From the NCBI GenBank assembly GCA_024291935.2, contig CM044308.1, positions 116,338,501 to 116,402,500 of the forward strand: DNA of 64,000 nucleotides, in the 5' to 3' direction. Numbering within the stretch: the first letter of the stretch is position 1; each line of letters begins with the position of its first letter. The notes under the pieces are model-generated. The model did no database searches. It saw only the letters and a program-made list of their open reading frames with translations, and had not been told where the DNA came from. This document shows positions 46,083 through 57,301 of the stretch, in pieces. The stretch is from Okapia johnstoni. Its lineage: Eukaryota > Chordata > Mammalia > Artiodactyla > Giraffidae. Both the position numbers and the translations under genes were made by a program.

Positions 46083-46906
46083 ACAAAAACAGAAAACTAA
46101 TTGATTGTGGATTTTTTCCCCCCACCTAAAAGTACCCTGAAGCCCCCAAGGAAAGGCAAACAGAAGTAGGTAGTTGGAGCAACAGGAGGCAGAGGAAGGT
46201 TCTTCTGTTCTTCTGTTCAATCCAGGAAAAGGACAGCTGAAGTCAGGTTCAGACTGGCTGCTTTGGTGACCCAAGCAGTTCAGAGAGGCAGCTAAGAGCA
46301 CTTTTCTAAGCCCCACCTACCTGCTCTCCCGTTTCTTGGAAAGCTGATGGGCTTTATCTGAAATGATAGCCAAAAGCATATTTCCACACTTTCTCCTGGA
46401 CTATATGCTTGGAGGGCACCCTACTCCACCTCCAAAATAAGCCAGTGAGGCGGGGGTGCGTTAGAAACACTGGGAGACGGACTTATAACGAGGGATGAGT
46501 TAGAAGAGTAAGTTAGAGTGTTATCCTGGGAAGCCCTGAAAATCAGTTTGGCTTGAAGACTTCAGGGACTCCCTGGAGATATATTAGCAGGGATGTCACA
46601 AAATCAGTTCTGTATTTGAGGAGCACCTTTGTGGCTGGACAAGATGAAAGCTGGATTGGATTAGAAAGCCCAGAGGCAAGGGACCCATCATAAGTCCCAG
46701 GGAAGAGGTGGAGAGGAGTGGGAAAGGCCAGTGACACCGCAAATAGACTGGGAGGCCCAGTGCCAGGAGACAGTTCGGTGGCTTCATGCAATTCTGACTG
46801 AGCCTTGACGTCCTCACTTGTGACACATGAAAGGACGAAGCTGCCACCCACCGGGGAGCAGGGAGACTCTGCTCTCTCTCCCTTCCTATACTGTTTGAAA
46901 TAATTT
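46083..46906. other. SLFN14 downstream region, probable 3' UTR at right
   Basis: Sequence near the stop (46540-46906) is non-repeat and probably 3' UTR. No minus-strand AATAAA was found in it, so the transcript end is unknown. Confidence 0.4.
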
Positions 46907-47741
46907 TCAGAAGGTTGCCCTCTTTTCATAAAGCAGGTAGAGGTGTTTGATGGCTTTCGAAGCAAAACAGAGCTTATGAACTTCCTCTGACAGGGCATAC
47001 TCTGGACTGAGCCCAAACACAATATTCCTCTCCAGGCCTGAAAACTGCTGAATACTGTCTAAAACAATGTGACCGTCCAGAACACCAAAGGCCTGGCTGA
47101 ACACAACCTTTGTGGCTCTGCAGGTCTCAAATAATTCCATCGCTCTTAGCAGTGCAAGCTCATAGCGTCCTCTGTCCTCCGCTCTCCTGCACAGAATTGC
47201 TATGTCTCTGGGCAGATAGCCACACTGGAACAGGTGGTGACATCTTTCTGCCACGTGTCTCGCAATTTCTTCTGTGGTCAGGTTGGTCTCTGTCTCACAG
47301 ACCCCAGGCAAAGCCTGGGCATGCATTGCTTCCTCATACGAAGCTTCCCTGAACAACGCCAGTGTGTCTGGAGACACGCTGGGGTGAGGATTTTCCTTGA
47401 TCCTCTTCATTTCTTCTTTCATGAGCATCGCTATTTCCAGAGCACAGTGGATCCCGTTGGTGATTGTTTTCCGAGGAAACTGAGCAGATGGAGGGGGAAG
47501 GCCATTGCCGTCTCCATGATGGACTTGGAAAGGGTCCAGAAAAAGCCAGAGAATCCCATGGTGTGGGTTTTCACTTCCAGCACCCCTCACCTTTGGGTGG
47601 GTGATGCTCTTGGCTTTCATGTACCAGTCACCATATTTACTGCAGAAATGCTCAGTTTCATCCATCACTATGTGCTTGATCTTTGGGAACTCCCCTCCCA
47701 TGAAGGTTTTCCGGGTCACAGCTCGGCAGGTCGTTCGCTGG
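46907..47741 (-). CDS. SLFN14: SLFN14 last coding exon: helicase-like C-terminal half
   Basis: This exon encodes residues 633-910 and the stop at 46907-46909. The acceptor is ATCCTTACAG|CCAGCG. Blocks seen are [10 protein letters not shown] (Walker B-like, D660/E661), [43 protein letters not shown] and the end [11 protein letters not shown]. This end is typical of SLFN14 and unlike the SLFN11-type end. Confidence 0.95.
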
Positions 47742-50700
47742 CTGTAAGGATGAAGGAGAGAATAGGGCTTCAGGCATACAAATAAAAGGAACACCCTGCA
47801 TTTATGACTCTCCGGATTGGCATTAGAGACTGGTTCTTATCCGGAGGCTGATTCAGTAGTGTCCTGAATACTACAAAAATGCTCTTCTTATAAGGTTCCT
47901 GACATCATTTGTTGTTGTTTAGTCACTAAGTCAGGCTTCATAGGTGGCACTAGTGGTAAAGAACCTGCCTGCCAATGCAGGAGATGTAAGAGATGGGGGT
48001 TCCATCCCTGGGTCGGAAAAGATCCCCTGGAGGAGGGCATGGCAATCCCCTCCAGTATTCTTGCCTGGAGAATCCTTTGGACAGAGGAGCCTAGTAGGCT
48101 ATAGTCCATAGGGTCTCGTGGAGTTGGACACCATTGAAGTGACTTAGCATGCACACACAGTTGCTAAGTCATGTCCAACTCTTTTGTGACCCCATGGACT
48201 ATAGCCTGCTGGGCTCCTCTGTCCATGGGATTTCCAGGCAAGAATACTGGAGTGGGTTGCCATTTCCTTTTTCAGGGGATCTTCCTGACCCAGGAGTCAA
48301 ACTCGTGTCTCCTGCTTGGCAGACAGATTCTTTACCACTGAGCCACCTAGGAAGCCTTCGTGACAGAATACATAATTGCAAACCCTAATCTTCGGAGTTA
48401 TCAAGGTAAATCAGCGTGTGAGACTTTTAAAATGAACTCAGGTAGAAGACTGTGTTATTTCTACTGTAGTCCATTTCTACAGCTTAACAATACCTAAAGA
48501 TAAATTCCTTATATCTAAGGGAAATCTCAAAATGAATTTACACTTGTTACTACTATTTCTTTGCTTTCTATCTTTTTTAGAGCTGGTAAGCAGTCACCTA
48601 GAGGCATATCATAATTTTCATATGAAAAAGAAATATGGGCTCCTATAAATTCCTCTAAAGAAAATCCTCGTTCCCCACTTATTTTTAGTACATTACCAGA
48701 AGCCTCTCTAGATTTTGGTTAGGAAAGCATCAAGAGGTTGCTGAGTTCATGACATGTCAGGATGTCAGGTAGGGTGCCAAGTCTACAGGGCTATGCCTCT
48801 ATGGAACTACCGTCCTATTACTTAGCTCAATTTTCATTTATAGTATATTTTAGCATATAAATAGATACACATGCATACATATACTTTAAAATTTTTAGTT
48901 GTTTATTGCCTTCTCTAATTTAAATTCAAGTCATATCACCCATTCCTACAGATTTCCTGATTTTGCATATGCAGTCCCTGGGGCTTTAATCCCTTTGTCC
49001 AGAATCACAAACCCCTGAGTCACAACCATTCAAGTTCTTTTCTTCCCGTTTGGACAGTGTAGACTTCTTGAAGAAAAGCACTGATTCTTAGCCATCTCTG
49101 TATCCCCCTCACATTGTGCTCATAGATACTTGTTTAATTTAACTTGGCTTTTGACTGGGATTCTCTTAAAACTTACCTATAAAGCATAAGAAAGAACAGA
49201 GCTTCAGCACAGTTTACAAGATCCTTCATTATCTGGTGTCTGCCTCCTTTCCAGCTTCATCATTTGTCACACACCCACAGCTCCTCACTGCTCCAGGCAG
49301 ACCTACCATTCTGATTCTTCTTCATGCCTTTCTACTTGCTGTGTCCTTTGCCTAAAGAGCCCCCATTTAATGCACTTCTCCTACTGACTTCTTAAGAAAG
49401 AAGTCAGGATGTCCTTCACTGGAGAGTATTTGCTGACCAAACTACAGCTTAAGTCAAGTTTAAGCACATCTTTACTATCATACTAATTACACAACATTCC
49501 CATTGCTTATTTTTCTCTTTGTCTCTCTTACTGGGCTTTATGGCAAGGTCTTCAACATGTTTTCCTCCTCTAACACTAAATGTACACTGCATCTGTGTAT
49601 AAATGGCGCTCAGAAAAGATTAGCTTGATAAATAAGTCAAGCAAACAAAAAACTAAAAGCCCTCATTCACTGGATTGAATAACAGCCAATTTCTTTTACT
49701 AAATTGAAAGCTTAAGATTTAAATCAGAAGCAAATGTGCATGGGTTCTAAAATGATTGAATCAGAACAAGTCAAACACACAAAAGTATTTTATAAATGAA
49801 ATCAAACGGTATTTAAAGTCAAGTTTGTGTTAGGTAGAATGTCTGATTGACTGAAATACCCTATGAAAGCATGTACATACCCTATTAAAACATTCAATAC
49901 AAAGCAAAAAGCACATGTGAAGCAAGATGGATTCGTTTCAGCCTTTCTTAAGTTTAAGGCTGTAGATTGTGGGGAAAAATGTTTCTAGTTCTATAAATTG
50001 AAAGTTACTTCTATGTGGTTAATTGATACTGAGATGTTTAAGCGTGAACATGCAAAGTGCTCTTTTCTAGCTCAGCTGCTTGAGCACTTGCAAATGTATA
50101 CATAGTTTGGGCTCTTGCCTGTATGCATCAAAGGCATTGCACAGTCTTACACTAAAGACACAGATTACTGGTGCAATACTGTTGAAAGACCGACTAAATA
50201 CATTTATTGTGTTTAGTTAGTGAAATTCTTACGTCACAAAATCCTTTAAGGCGTCACTTTCGCAAACATAGAGGATCTCCTTGGGCTTGCAGTGGAACAA
50301 GTCCTTAATTTTCTCCATGATCTTTATGGCCAGCGCTGTCTTTCTTGTTCCTGGAAAGCAGTGAACGAACAGTTCTCGTGTTTCCTGAAGACTCTGTGAA
50401 AGCAGCTCACACTGCTCCACTACAAGCAAATTGGAAAATTCACAGCCCAGTTGGTCACTCAGAAGGGATCGAGAGCAGAGCGAGACCACGATAAGGGCCT
50501 GCAACAATTTTTCCATTTCATCCTCACCAGCAAGCCTGTAGGGTTGGGGGTAGTGCAAGGTGATTTCGCTGGGTTTGCTCTGTGTGCCGGACAGGTGCAC
50601 CAGCCTCGGAATGACACACACTTTCCCCGTGTATCCACCAACAGTTCCCAGTTTCTGCTTTAACTGACGAGCAGTGTTCTGGGCATACACAAGCCCCCCA

Positions 50701-53700
50701 GTCCACGTGGGGTCTGTTAAGATTGTATAGAGTACCGGGGGGCTATTCACCGCTACAAGGAGAGCATCACACAGGACATACTGCTCCTTCCTTAAGCCGA
50801 CATCACTCGCCCAGCTTCTGGAAACTATCACAAACCCCCGAGAACAAGGATATATCTGTGTCTTCATTAATTCCTCCAGTCCTTTATGATCTGAGAAGAG
50901 CTTCTTACAGAGGGATTCTGGTTTAAATTGAATCTTTTCCTGTGTCACTGAAAATTCAAGGAATAGAGGTTACTAAGATTTATAAAGGGACATTTAAGTA
51001 TTCCTGCAACCTCATAATGAAATAAGCTTAGCCACGGAACTGTGGCTAAGATAAGTTTCCTTATCTGTAAATAAAGCACCTCCTCTTCACAAGCCAGCAC
51101 TGTGAAGTCCCTGTTTCTGACAGCTCTCATGCAGGGAAGGGCAATCAGGCAGGGGTCTTCACAGAACAGCCTTCTGGTGCTCTGTCCTCAATCCTAAACG
51201 ACCCAGTAACTCTAGGAAGGTACTTCCTGTTAAGGGTGTGTGTGTTAGAGAGAGAGAACAAAAAACTGATGCTCTGGGGAAACTAAGAACTTTCCTTTTG
51301 GAACAGTGATTCTTAACCTGTGGCAAGTTTGCCCCCAGCGGGGTATTTGAGGACTGTCTGGAAATGGTTTGACTTTTTGTAGCTGGAGAGGTGCTACTGC
51401 CATCTAGTGGCTAGAGGTCAGGAATGCTGCTAAACTTCCTACAATTCTCAGAGCTGCTGCTGCTGCTGCTGCTGAGTCGCTTCAGTCGTGTCTGACTCTG
51501 TGTGACCCCATAGACGGCAGCCCACCAGGCTCCGCCGTCCCTGGGATTCTCCAGGCAAGAACACTGGAGTGGGTTGCCATTTCCTTCTCCAATGCATGAA
51601 AGTGAAAAGTGAAAGCGAAGCCGTTCAGTCGTGTCTGACTCTTAGCGACCCCGTGGACTGCAGCCTACCAGGCTCCTCCGTCCATGGGATCTTCCAGGCA
51701 AGAGCACTGGAATGGGTTGCCATTGCCTTCTCCAATTCTCAGAGCAGCCTCCTTCAAATCAGACGTAAAATAGAGAGCCAGTGGGAATTTGCTGAGGGAC
51801 GCAGAGAGCTCAAACCCAGTGTTCTGTGACAACCTAGAGGGGTGGGATGGGGCAAGAGGTGGGAGGGAGGTTTAAGAGGGAGGGGACATTCATGTTCTTG
51901 TATGGCAGAAACTAACACAATATTGTAAAGCAATTATCCTCCAATTAAAGATAAAATATTAATAAAAAAATTATCTAATCCAAATGTCAACAGGGTCGAG
52001 ATGGAGAAACTCTGCCTTAGACTCTGCCTGGATTTTTGCTTGGAAGCGTCCAGGTGACCACATGGCTCTCTTCCTTCTGCCTTGGAAAGCCAGAGGGGGC
52101 AGTTCTCTCAAATTTATTCTCTCATATTTGGAGGAAAAAAAAAAGCTATCTGTGACTGAAAGCCCAAAGGTACTCAGAAGTATAGGGTGGATTTAATGAC
52201 TGAAAACAAGAGTCCACCATGTGTATTAATTCAGGACCATTGTATCATGCTGAGCCCTACATCTGACCTTCTCCAAGGAGGAAGTGTGGGATGAATTGCT
52301 ACCAACCACCCCAACCCCCACCCCCAGCGACTTAATTTTAGGGAATAAATAGTCCCCTCAGCTGAAATCAAGAAGGAATACCTGGAAACATGTGCTGTTG
52401 GAGAGCCTCCTTAAATTCTAGGACTTTGATGGGATATGACAGGCTTCTTAGGGTAGATGAAGCTGAGGAAATCAGGTGAGTGCTGTGGTCAGCCTCCAAA
52501 TTGGAAGGAGCTAAAAAAAAAAAAAAAACAAAGCATCATTTTGGATGATAAAGAACTTTTCTATTGCTCTTTCTACAGCTGACGTATGACATGTGTCATG
52601 CCTGGGCTGCCCTCACTCTTTCTAGGCTGCCAGCAGTTCTTGCGTGTTAGGAAGGAGGTCTGGGACTCCTGCAGGGACATGCATCTTCTAAGTCACCTGT
52701 GACTCATCTCAGGCAAGTCATTTCTCCTCTCTCTCCTGCAAGGGTGAGCAGGTGGTCCCTGCAGTTCCTTCCAATTCTAATATTCTGATTCCAGATCACC
52801 CCTAAAGTGAAAATGTTTCTAGTAGTGGTGGTAGTGGGATGGCAGAAAAAGTAAGCACAGGATTTCCTTCGTCGTCCAGTGGTTAGGACTCTGTGCCTCC
52901 AATGCTGGGGATATGGGTTCAATCCCTCGTCGGGGAACTAAGGCCCAATATGGGAACTAAGGTCCAGCATGCCTAAAAATTCTTTTTAAAGTAAGCACAG
53001 TAATTTTTGTTTATATTGTGATAGTTGTTAAAGGTCTCCCCCACCCCCCACCAAATTTAGATGAAGAATAAGAAGTGGTAGAATCTCTAGTTTGGGGTGT
53101 GTGTGTGAAGTAAACTCTAATTTAAGATAAGAGAAAGCATAATCCAATAAAATCACTCAAGTCTTGATCCAAGCTTTTTTTTTTTTTTACCAAATCTGGA
53201 ATTTACTGACCCTGGAGGCAAACCGATAAACTTCATTCAGTCTATAAGTCTTATATGGGCTGATTTGAAATCACCAGGGCTGATGCTTAGCCAAACTGAA
53301 AGAAGTGAAAACGCACGGAGTCCTCCTCCCACATCCCCAACCCCTCCCCAACACCTCCTTTTGCATAAGTTTTTTGTTTTTCTCCACTTGATGGTGCCCC
53401 CAGCCCTGAGAGTGGTTCAAGGTATGGGCTTCTAATGTTACTAAAGCAATTCAAATTTGTCAACAGGTTTCTCTTGAAAGAATTAGTGTAGAGCCATTCT
53501 TAAACAGTGTTTCTCTAAAATATCACCTTTAGAGAGACTATAGATGAATGTTTTAGAGTAGGAATATCAGCCTGCAAATTGTTTCAGCAGACCTTTACAG
53601 TGTATAAAAATGAGACCTAGAAGGCTGCAGCAAATGGTAAACTGCTTGTGATTATGAATGACTTTGTTTTTTGCTTCTTGTATTTTTCAGTTTCCTGTTA

Positions 53701-55261
53701 ACGCACATGTTAACTTTTAAGAAATGAATGTTATTTTAAAAAGCTTAATGGAAAAATAAAAAAGGAACTTTCACAAATTCATGGCTGATGGCATACAGGC
53801 TTTTCTTGACTTCACACAGTTCATATTCCGAGTCTTTGGAACTAAAAATACAGAAAATCACCCTTAAATAGGAGAAGATTTGTAAGCAAAAGCAGATTTC
53901 TGTTCTTTTCTTCTTGTTGTTTAGTCATTAAGTTATTTCCAACTCTTCGGCCACCCCATGGCCTGGATGGGAGCCCGCCAGGCTCCTCTGTCCATGGGAT
54001 TCCCAGGCAAGAATACTGGAGTGGGTTGCCATTTCCTTCTCCAGGGGATCTTCCCAACCCAGGGACCGAACCTGAGTCTCCTGCATTGGCAGGCGGATTC
54101 TTTACGGCTAATCCACCAGGGAAGCCCCGTTTTTACCTGGCCAAATAACCAAATGAAGACAGAAGTTTCTGCCTCCTGACTGAACAATGGTTTCTCTTCT
54201 GCTTTACCTGATTGAATATCCAACATCATGGTTACCCACTGCTTGGCCGACAGCCTCGTGACAGAATTGTCCCTAATGATCCAGGAATCTGGGGCTTCTG
54301 TGAATACCACACAGCAGAAGGGCTCCACGTGGACCACACAGACATGACCGTACAGGACATCTTTTTGGTATACATTTATGATTTTGGTAGTGAAGTTCAC
54401 CTTTGGCTTCTCACAGCAGAAGTGGAATGTAGGCAATTTTTCTATGCAGTTTTCTATTTCTTTTTTTAGTAAGTCAGGGTTCACTTTTTCTCCCTGACAC
54501 CCAAACACTTCTTTGCTCTTATCATCCACCCCGATAATTAGGTATCCCCCGTGGGTGTTGGCAAATGCAGAGACATAATGAGGCAGCATTTCTTTAGTCC
54601 GAGGAATGATCTTTTTGGTGGTGAACCTTTTAAACTCGACATGTGTGGACTCAGTGAAGTTGAGTTTCTCCTTATACGTGAGCTTATCTTTTTTAACAAA
54701 TTCTGAAGCACTCATCCTCATGTCTTCCTCTTCCTGCATGTATCTATCCAGAGTTTTCTGAGAATGTAGCTCCTGCATCTTTGATCTTCCAATCTGGGTT
54801 CTAGACTGTTTCTCTCGGAGGAGCTCCAGGGCGCTGTGGGCACTCAAGTTGATGGTGGAAGTCACAGCTCTCTGATATAAATTGGAGCGCAAGCTGCAGA
54901 TCCTTAGGCTGAAAACATCTGGGCTCCACGACTTCACAAAAATCATAAGATTGTGCCCCTGCTGCACGTAGTCAAGGTATTTCTGTGAACCTGAAGGGAG
55001 GAGCTTCTGAAAAGAAGTTTCCAGATCATGTCCCAGTCCCTGGCATCGGTAGCTGTAAGTTTTATCCTCAATCTCCGCTTTGATTACACCCCCTCCAGAA
55101 TTTAACAGTGCGCACGTTGCTTGGATGATTCTAGAGTTCTCAGTTCTTTTCAAATAACTATTGGTCATCCTCTTCCTGTTTTCCTCTCCGAAAGTGACTC
55201 TGCCCACTTCTACGGTTATCTCGGGATAAAGCATTTCCGTCTCCATCTTGAGGCTTTCCAT
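46907..55261 (-). CDS. SLFN14: Schlafen family member 14, complete coding region (4 coding exons)
   Basis: The coding join, minus strand, is 54208-55261, 52382-52510, 50233-50947 and 46907-47741. It totals 2733 nt, or 910 residues plus stop; human SLFN14 has 912. The N-terminal core has the RNase triad at E204, E209 and D247. A SWADL-type motif (SWASDV) lies near 439-444, and a helicase-like C-terminal half follows. The P-loop is degenerate (CFPGTRKT, K597): both outer glycines of GxxxxGKT are replaced. The Walker B is DETE (660-663). Known of the family: SLFN14 is a ribosome-associated endoribonuclease of platelets and erythroid cells. Human missense changes at K218, K219, V220 and R223 cause inherited thrombocytopenia; the matching residues here are K216, K217, I218 and R221. 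Its place at the far end of the cluster, on the same strand as SLFN11, agrees with human gene order. Confidence 0.95.
47934..48140 (+). mobile_element. Bov-tA SINE in SLFN14 intron
   Basis: 'caggcttcataggtggcact' to 'ccattgaagtgacttagc'. Confidence 0.9.
48157..48357 (-). mobile_element. Bov-tA SINE, inverted next to the previous one
   Basis: 'cacagttgctaagtcatgtc' to 'gagccacctaggaagcc'. About 16 bp from the plus-strand copy. Confidence 0.9.
48358..50232. other. SLFN14 intron, with an L2-like segment
   Basis: 49170-49620 reads like a minus-strand L2 ('ccacagctcctcactgctcc', 'cttgctgtgtcctttgccta'). The remainder is unassigned. Confidence 0.45.
50233..50947 (-). CDS. SLFN14: SLFN14 coding exon 3: SWADL region and degenerate P-loop
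   Basis: This exon encodes residues 395-632 plus two bases. The acceptor is ATTTTCAG|TGACAC and the donor GTGAC|GTAAGAAT. It includes [20 protein letters not shown] and the altered nucleotide loop [14 protein letters not shown]. The SLFN11-type gene has [14 protein letters not shown] at the same place, so loss of the two glycines is specific to SLFN14. The human protein has a similar degenerate loop. Confidence 0.95.
51441..51745 (-). mobile_element. BOVA2 SINE with target duplication, in SLFN14 intron
   Basis: (GCT)n start, two Bov-A units ending 'gccattgccttctcc'. AATTCTCAGAGC flanks both ends. Confidence 0.92.
51898..51972 (+). mobile_element. L1 3' tail
   Basis: 'gtatggcagaaactaacac', 'aatattgtaaagcaattatc', then an A-rich tail. 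Confidence 0.75.
52382..52510 (-). CDS. SLFN14: SLFN14 coding exon 2 (129-nt linker exon)
   Basis: This exon encodes residues 352-394. It was found by translation. The acceptor follows a long T-tract ending TTTTAG (rc of 52511-52526), and the donor is TTCCAG|GTATTC. The product includes [14 protein letters not shown], matching the SLFN14 linker. Length and phase equal the SLFN11-type exon at 26946-27074. Confidence 0.92.
52690..52795 (+). mobile_element. MIR SINE fragment
   Basis: 'gactcatctcaggcaagtca' followed by MIR-like 'gttccttccaattctaat'. Confidence 0.5.
52859..52985 (+). mobile_element. CHR SINE
   Basis: 'aggatttccttcgtcgtcca' to 'gcatgcctaaaaattc'. Confidence 0.8.
52986..53924. other. 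SLFN14 intron, nothing recognised
   Basis: AT-rich, no repeat family identified. Confidence 0.4.
53925..54126 (-). mobile_element. Bov-tA SINE just inside the first coding intron of SLFN14
   Basis: 'gttgtttagtcattaagtta' to 'atccaccagggaagcccc'. It lies about 80 bp from the donor at 54207, in the sense that adds an in-frame readthrough tail. Confidence 0.9.
54208..55261 (-). CDS. SLFN14: SLFN14 coding exon 1: N-terminal endoribonuclease core
   Basis: This exon encodes residues 1-351 plus one base. The start is the ATG at 55259-55261 (product [10 protein letters not shown]), matching the conserved SLFN14 start. A splice acceptor, GTTTGTGGCGCAG|AAGGG, sets the exon edge at 55274, so an upstream in-frame ATG is intronic. 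The donor is AATCAG|GTAAAG. It contains E204 and E209 in [11 protein letters not shown], the TTKKIIPR disease-linked patch (214-221) and IIGVDDKS (D247). The frame stays open 91 codons past the donor, through an intronic SINE, to 53933. Confidence 0.95.
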
Positions 55262-55429
55262 CTCAGCAACCCTTCTGCGCCACAAACAATGACAGAAAGA
55301 GGTTCCAATAAATAATTCGGACAGAAATGTTGTTTCAGTATTAACATGAATCCCGGAAATTATAAAATTTTCTTCAAAGCTGTAAATTATTGGAGATAGA
55401 TTTTAGTATTGGAAATCATCTTTGATATT

Positions 55430-55600
55430 ACTTTTTTTTATTGGACTATAATTGCTTTACAATGTTGTGTTAGTTTCTGCTGCACAACCACGTGAATCAG
55501 CTCCATGGATACATATATTCCCTCCCTCTTGAGCCTCCTTCCCATCCCCCTGTCCCACCCTTCTAGGTCAGATTTCACTGTTTTCTCCCAACTTTGTCAA
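55430..55600 (-). mobile_element. L1 3' end upstream of SLFN14
   Basis: 'ggactataattgctttacaa' and 'cacgtgaatcagctccatgg'. Confidence 0.7.
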
Positions 55601-57078
55601 GACCTTAGGCTTCCCAGCATGAAAGGGCATAAACTAAATGCTTAATATTCAACCATAAAGGAAAAAATTGTATTTTTGAAAATTTTAGTTATTTTTCATT
55701 TAAAATCAGGAAGCATCAACAGTGAGCCCAGATATAAAGGGCATGGATTGTTACAGGAGCTAAACAAATTTTACAGAAGTGCTTGCCATCAGAAGATGCT
55801 CCTATTTACAATTCAAAGGGGAAAGAAAACAATAGAGAACCAAGAGAGTATAGCTTTGAAGTATATTGATTACAAGATCTAGTTATAAAAACAAACATAA
55901 AACTTGGTATTCTCTATGTGCTATTTTATACATTTAAAAAAGGTTTATTCTATTCCTGAAAGAATGCCAACTGACACCAAATGCATAAATCTTTCAAGCT
56001 CTTCAGACATTCTTCTAAAAGTACATTTCTTATACAGTGTGATGTAGGAAAAGTTTTCCTTGCTTCCCAGTAGTTCTGCCTGTGGGAACCTTTAAGACCT
56101 GGGAATGGACATGAGCCTTTGAGACATAGTTACTAAATTGTGGTCAACCTCCTTTTGCTTCCCAGACCAGAAAACAGGCACCTAAATTGAAGCTGGCACC
56201 CCAGAAGCAGATGTTACAGAAACATCCCCTCCTTTGTTTTTGTTAATTGAAAAATAAAATATTTACTAACCCAAACCAAAATTCTTCCTCTAGAAGAAGA
56301 GAGCCCGTTTTTTTTTCCCCCCATGTGATCTCTGCTAACCAGAGGCCATGTGGGGGTTGTTTATATCCACCAAGAGGGAAAGAAAGCAGGCATCCAGCAG
56401 GCTGGGTCCCCTCCTCTGCCATTAGCTTACTCTTGGTTGCTTTCTCACTTCCTCCAAGCAAACCAGGATCAACCTGATGAATTGTTTTTTTCATAGATGA
56501 GCATCTCCTATACACAAATATAAATGTCTGACTCTTAGAGAAATTTCTGATAAGATTCTATTCATATCATAGAATCACAGAAGTGTTGGAAGGGACTTTA
56601 AAGATCATTTTAACCATCAATCTGGTTCTTAAATACTCTCTATAATATTCACAACTCCCAACAAATTGCTTTCCAATAACTGCTTGAACACATCCAATAA
56701 CACAACTCATTGTCTCTCAAATTAGTCCCCTTCTGTTTTCTGACAGCTCTGTTATATATAGCTTGCTTATTTTTAGCTATAATCTGTCTTCCTATAACTT
56801 CCACATGCTGGGACTAAAACAAATCTAATTGCTTTTAAACTAGAAGAACTATACTCTCACTGATGTTACTTGAATGCTGATAACAACTGTGATAGATACA
56901 AAGTGGTCTGAGAGTCTAGCTCCAGATGAACATCTATCTGCTCCACATGTCCCCAGATTTCTCACTCGTTTTCCTTTACAAGATTCTCCTGAGCTATAAT
57001 TTTATTAAGTTCTTTATGCCCTCAGACACAAGCTGAGATGAGATGGATGAGATTTAAAAAAAAATTTTTTTGTTTTAC
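55601..57078. other. SLFN14 upstream region, nothing recognised
   Basis: Contains no clear repeat or coding frame. It would be the first SLFN14 intron if the exon at 57079-57301 is real. Confidence 0.4.
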
Positions 57079-57301
57079 CTGATGCCCTTGCTTTTCCTCT
57101 TGCTGTTTCAGTTCCACATCTGGGTTTGGTCTGAATGTTTGCCTTCTCTCACAGCTCCTGTTGCCTTCTGATATCAGCCTGGGAGGAGCAGGAACATTGC
57201 CAGACTCCCCAAGACTTCGTAACATTGACCCACTGAGAAAGGCTGATAAGGAGTCAAGAAAAGTCCATGACAGGGCAGATTGGCAGGCCACAGTCTGACC
57301 T
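57079..57301 (-). other. SLFN14: Candidate SLFN14 5' non-coding exon
   Basis: On the minus strand a non-repeat block is bounded by an acceptor-like TTTACTCCCAG|AGG (exon start 57301) and a donor GCATCAG|GTAAAAC (exon end 57079). It lies 1.8 kb upstream of the SLFN14 coding exon and holds no strong start codon context. Human SLFN14 also has an upstream untranslated exon. The exon ends are inferred only from splice-site shape. Confidence 0.35.

Noticed and set aside
46543..47022. 159-codon minus-strand frame overlapping the end of SLFN14
   Set aside because: It is out of frame with the real SLFN14 exon end and its 3' UTR; a shadow.
53933..54207. Extension of SLFN14 exon 1 as normal coding sequence
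   Set aside because: The matching linker exon at 52382-52510 continues the protein in frame, so this stretch is intron plus SINE.
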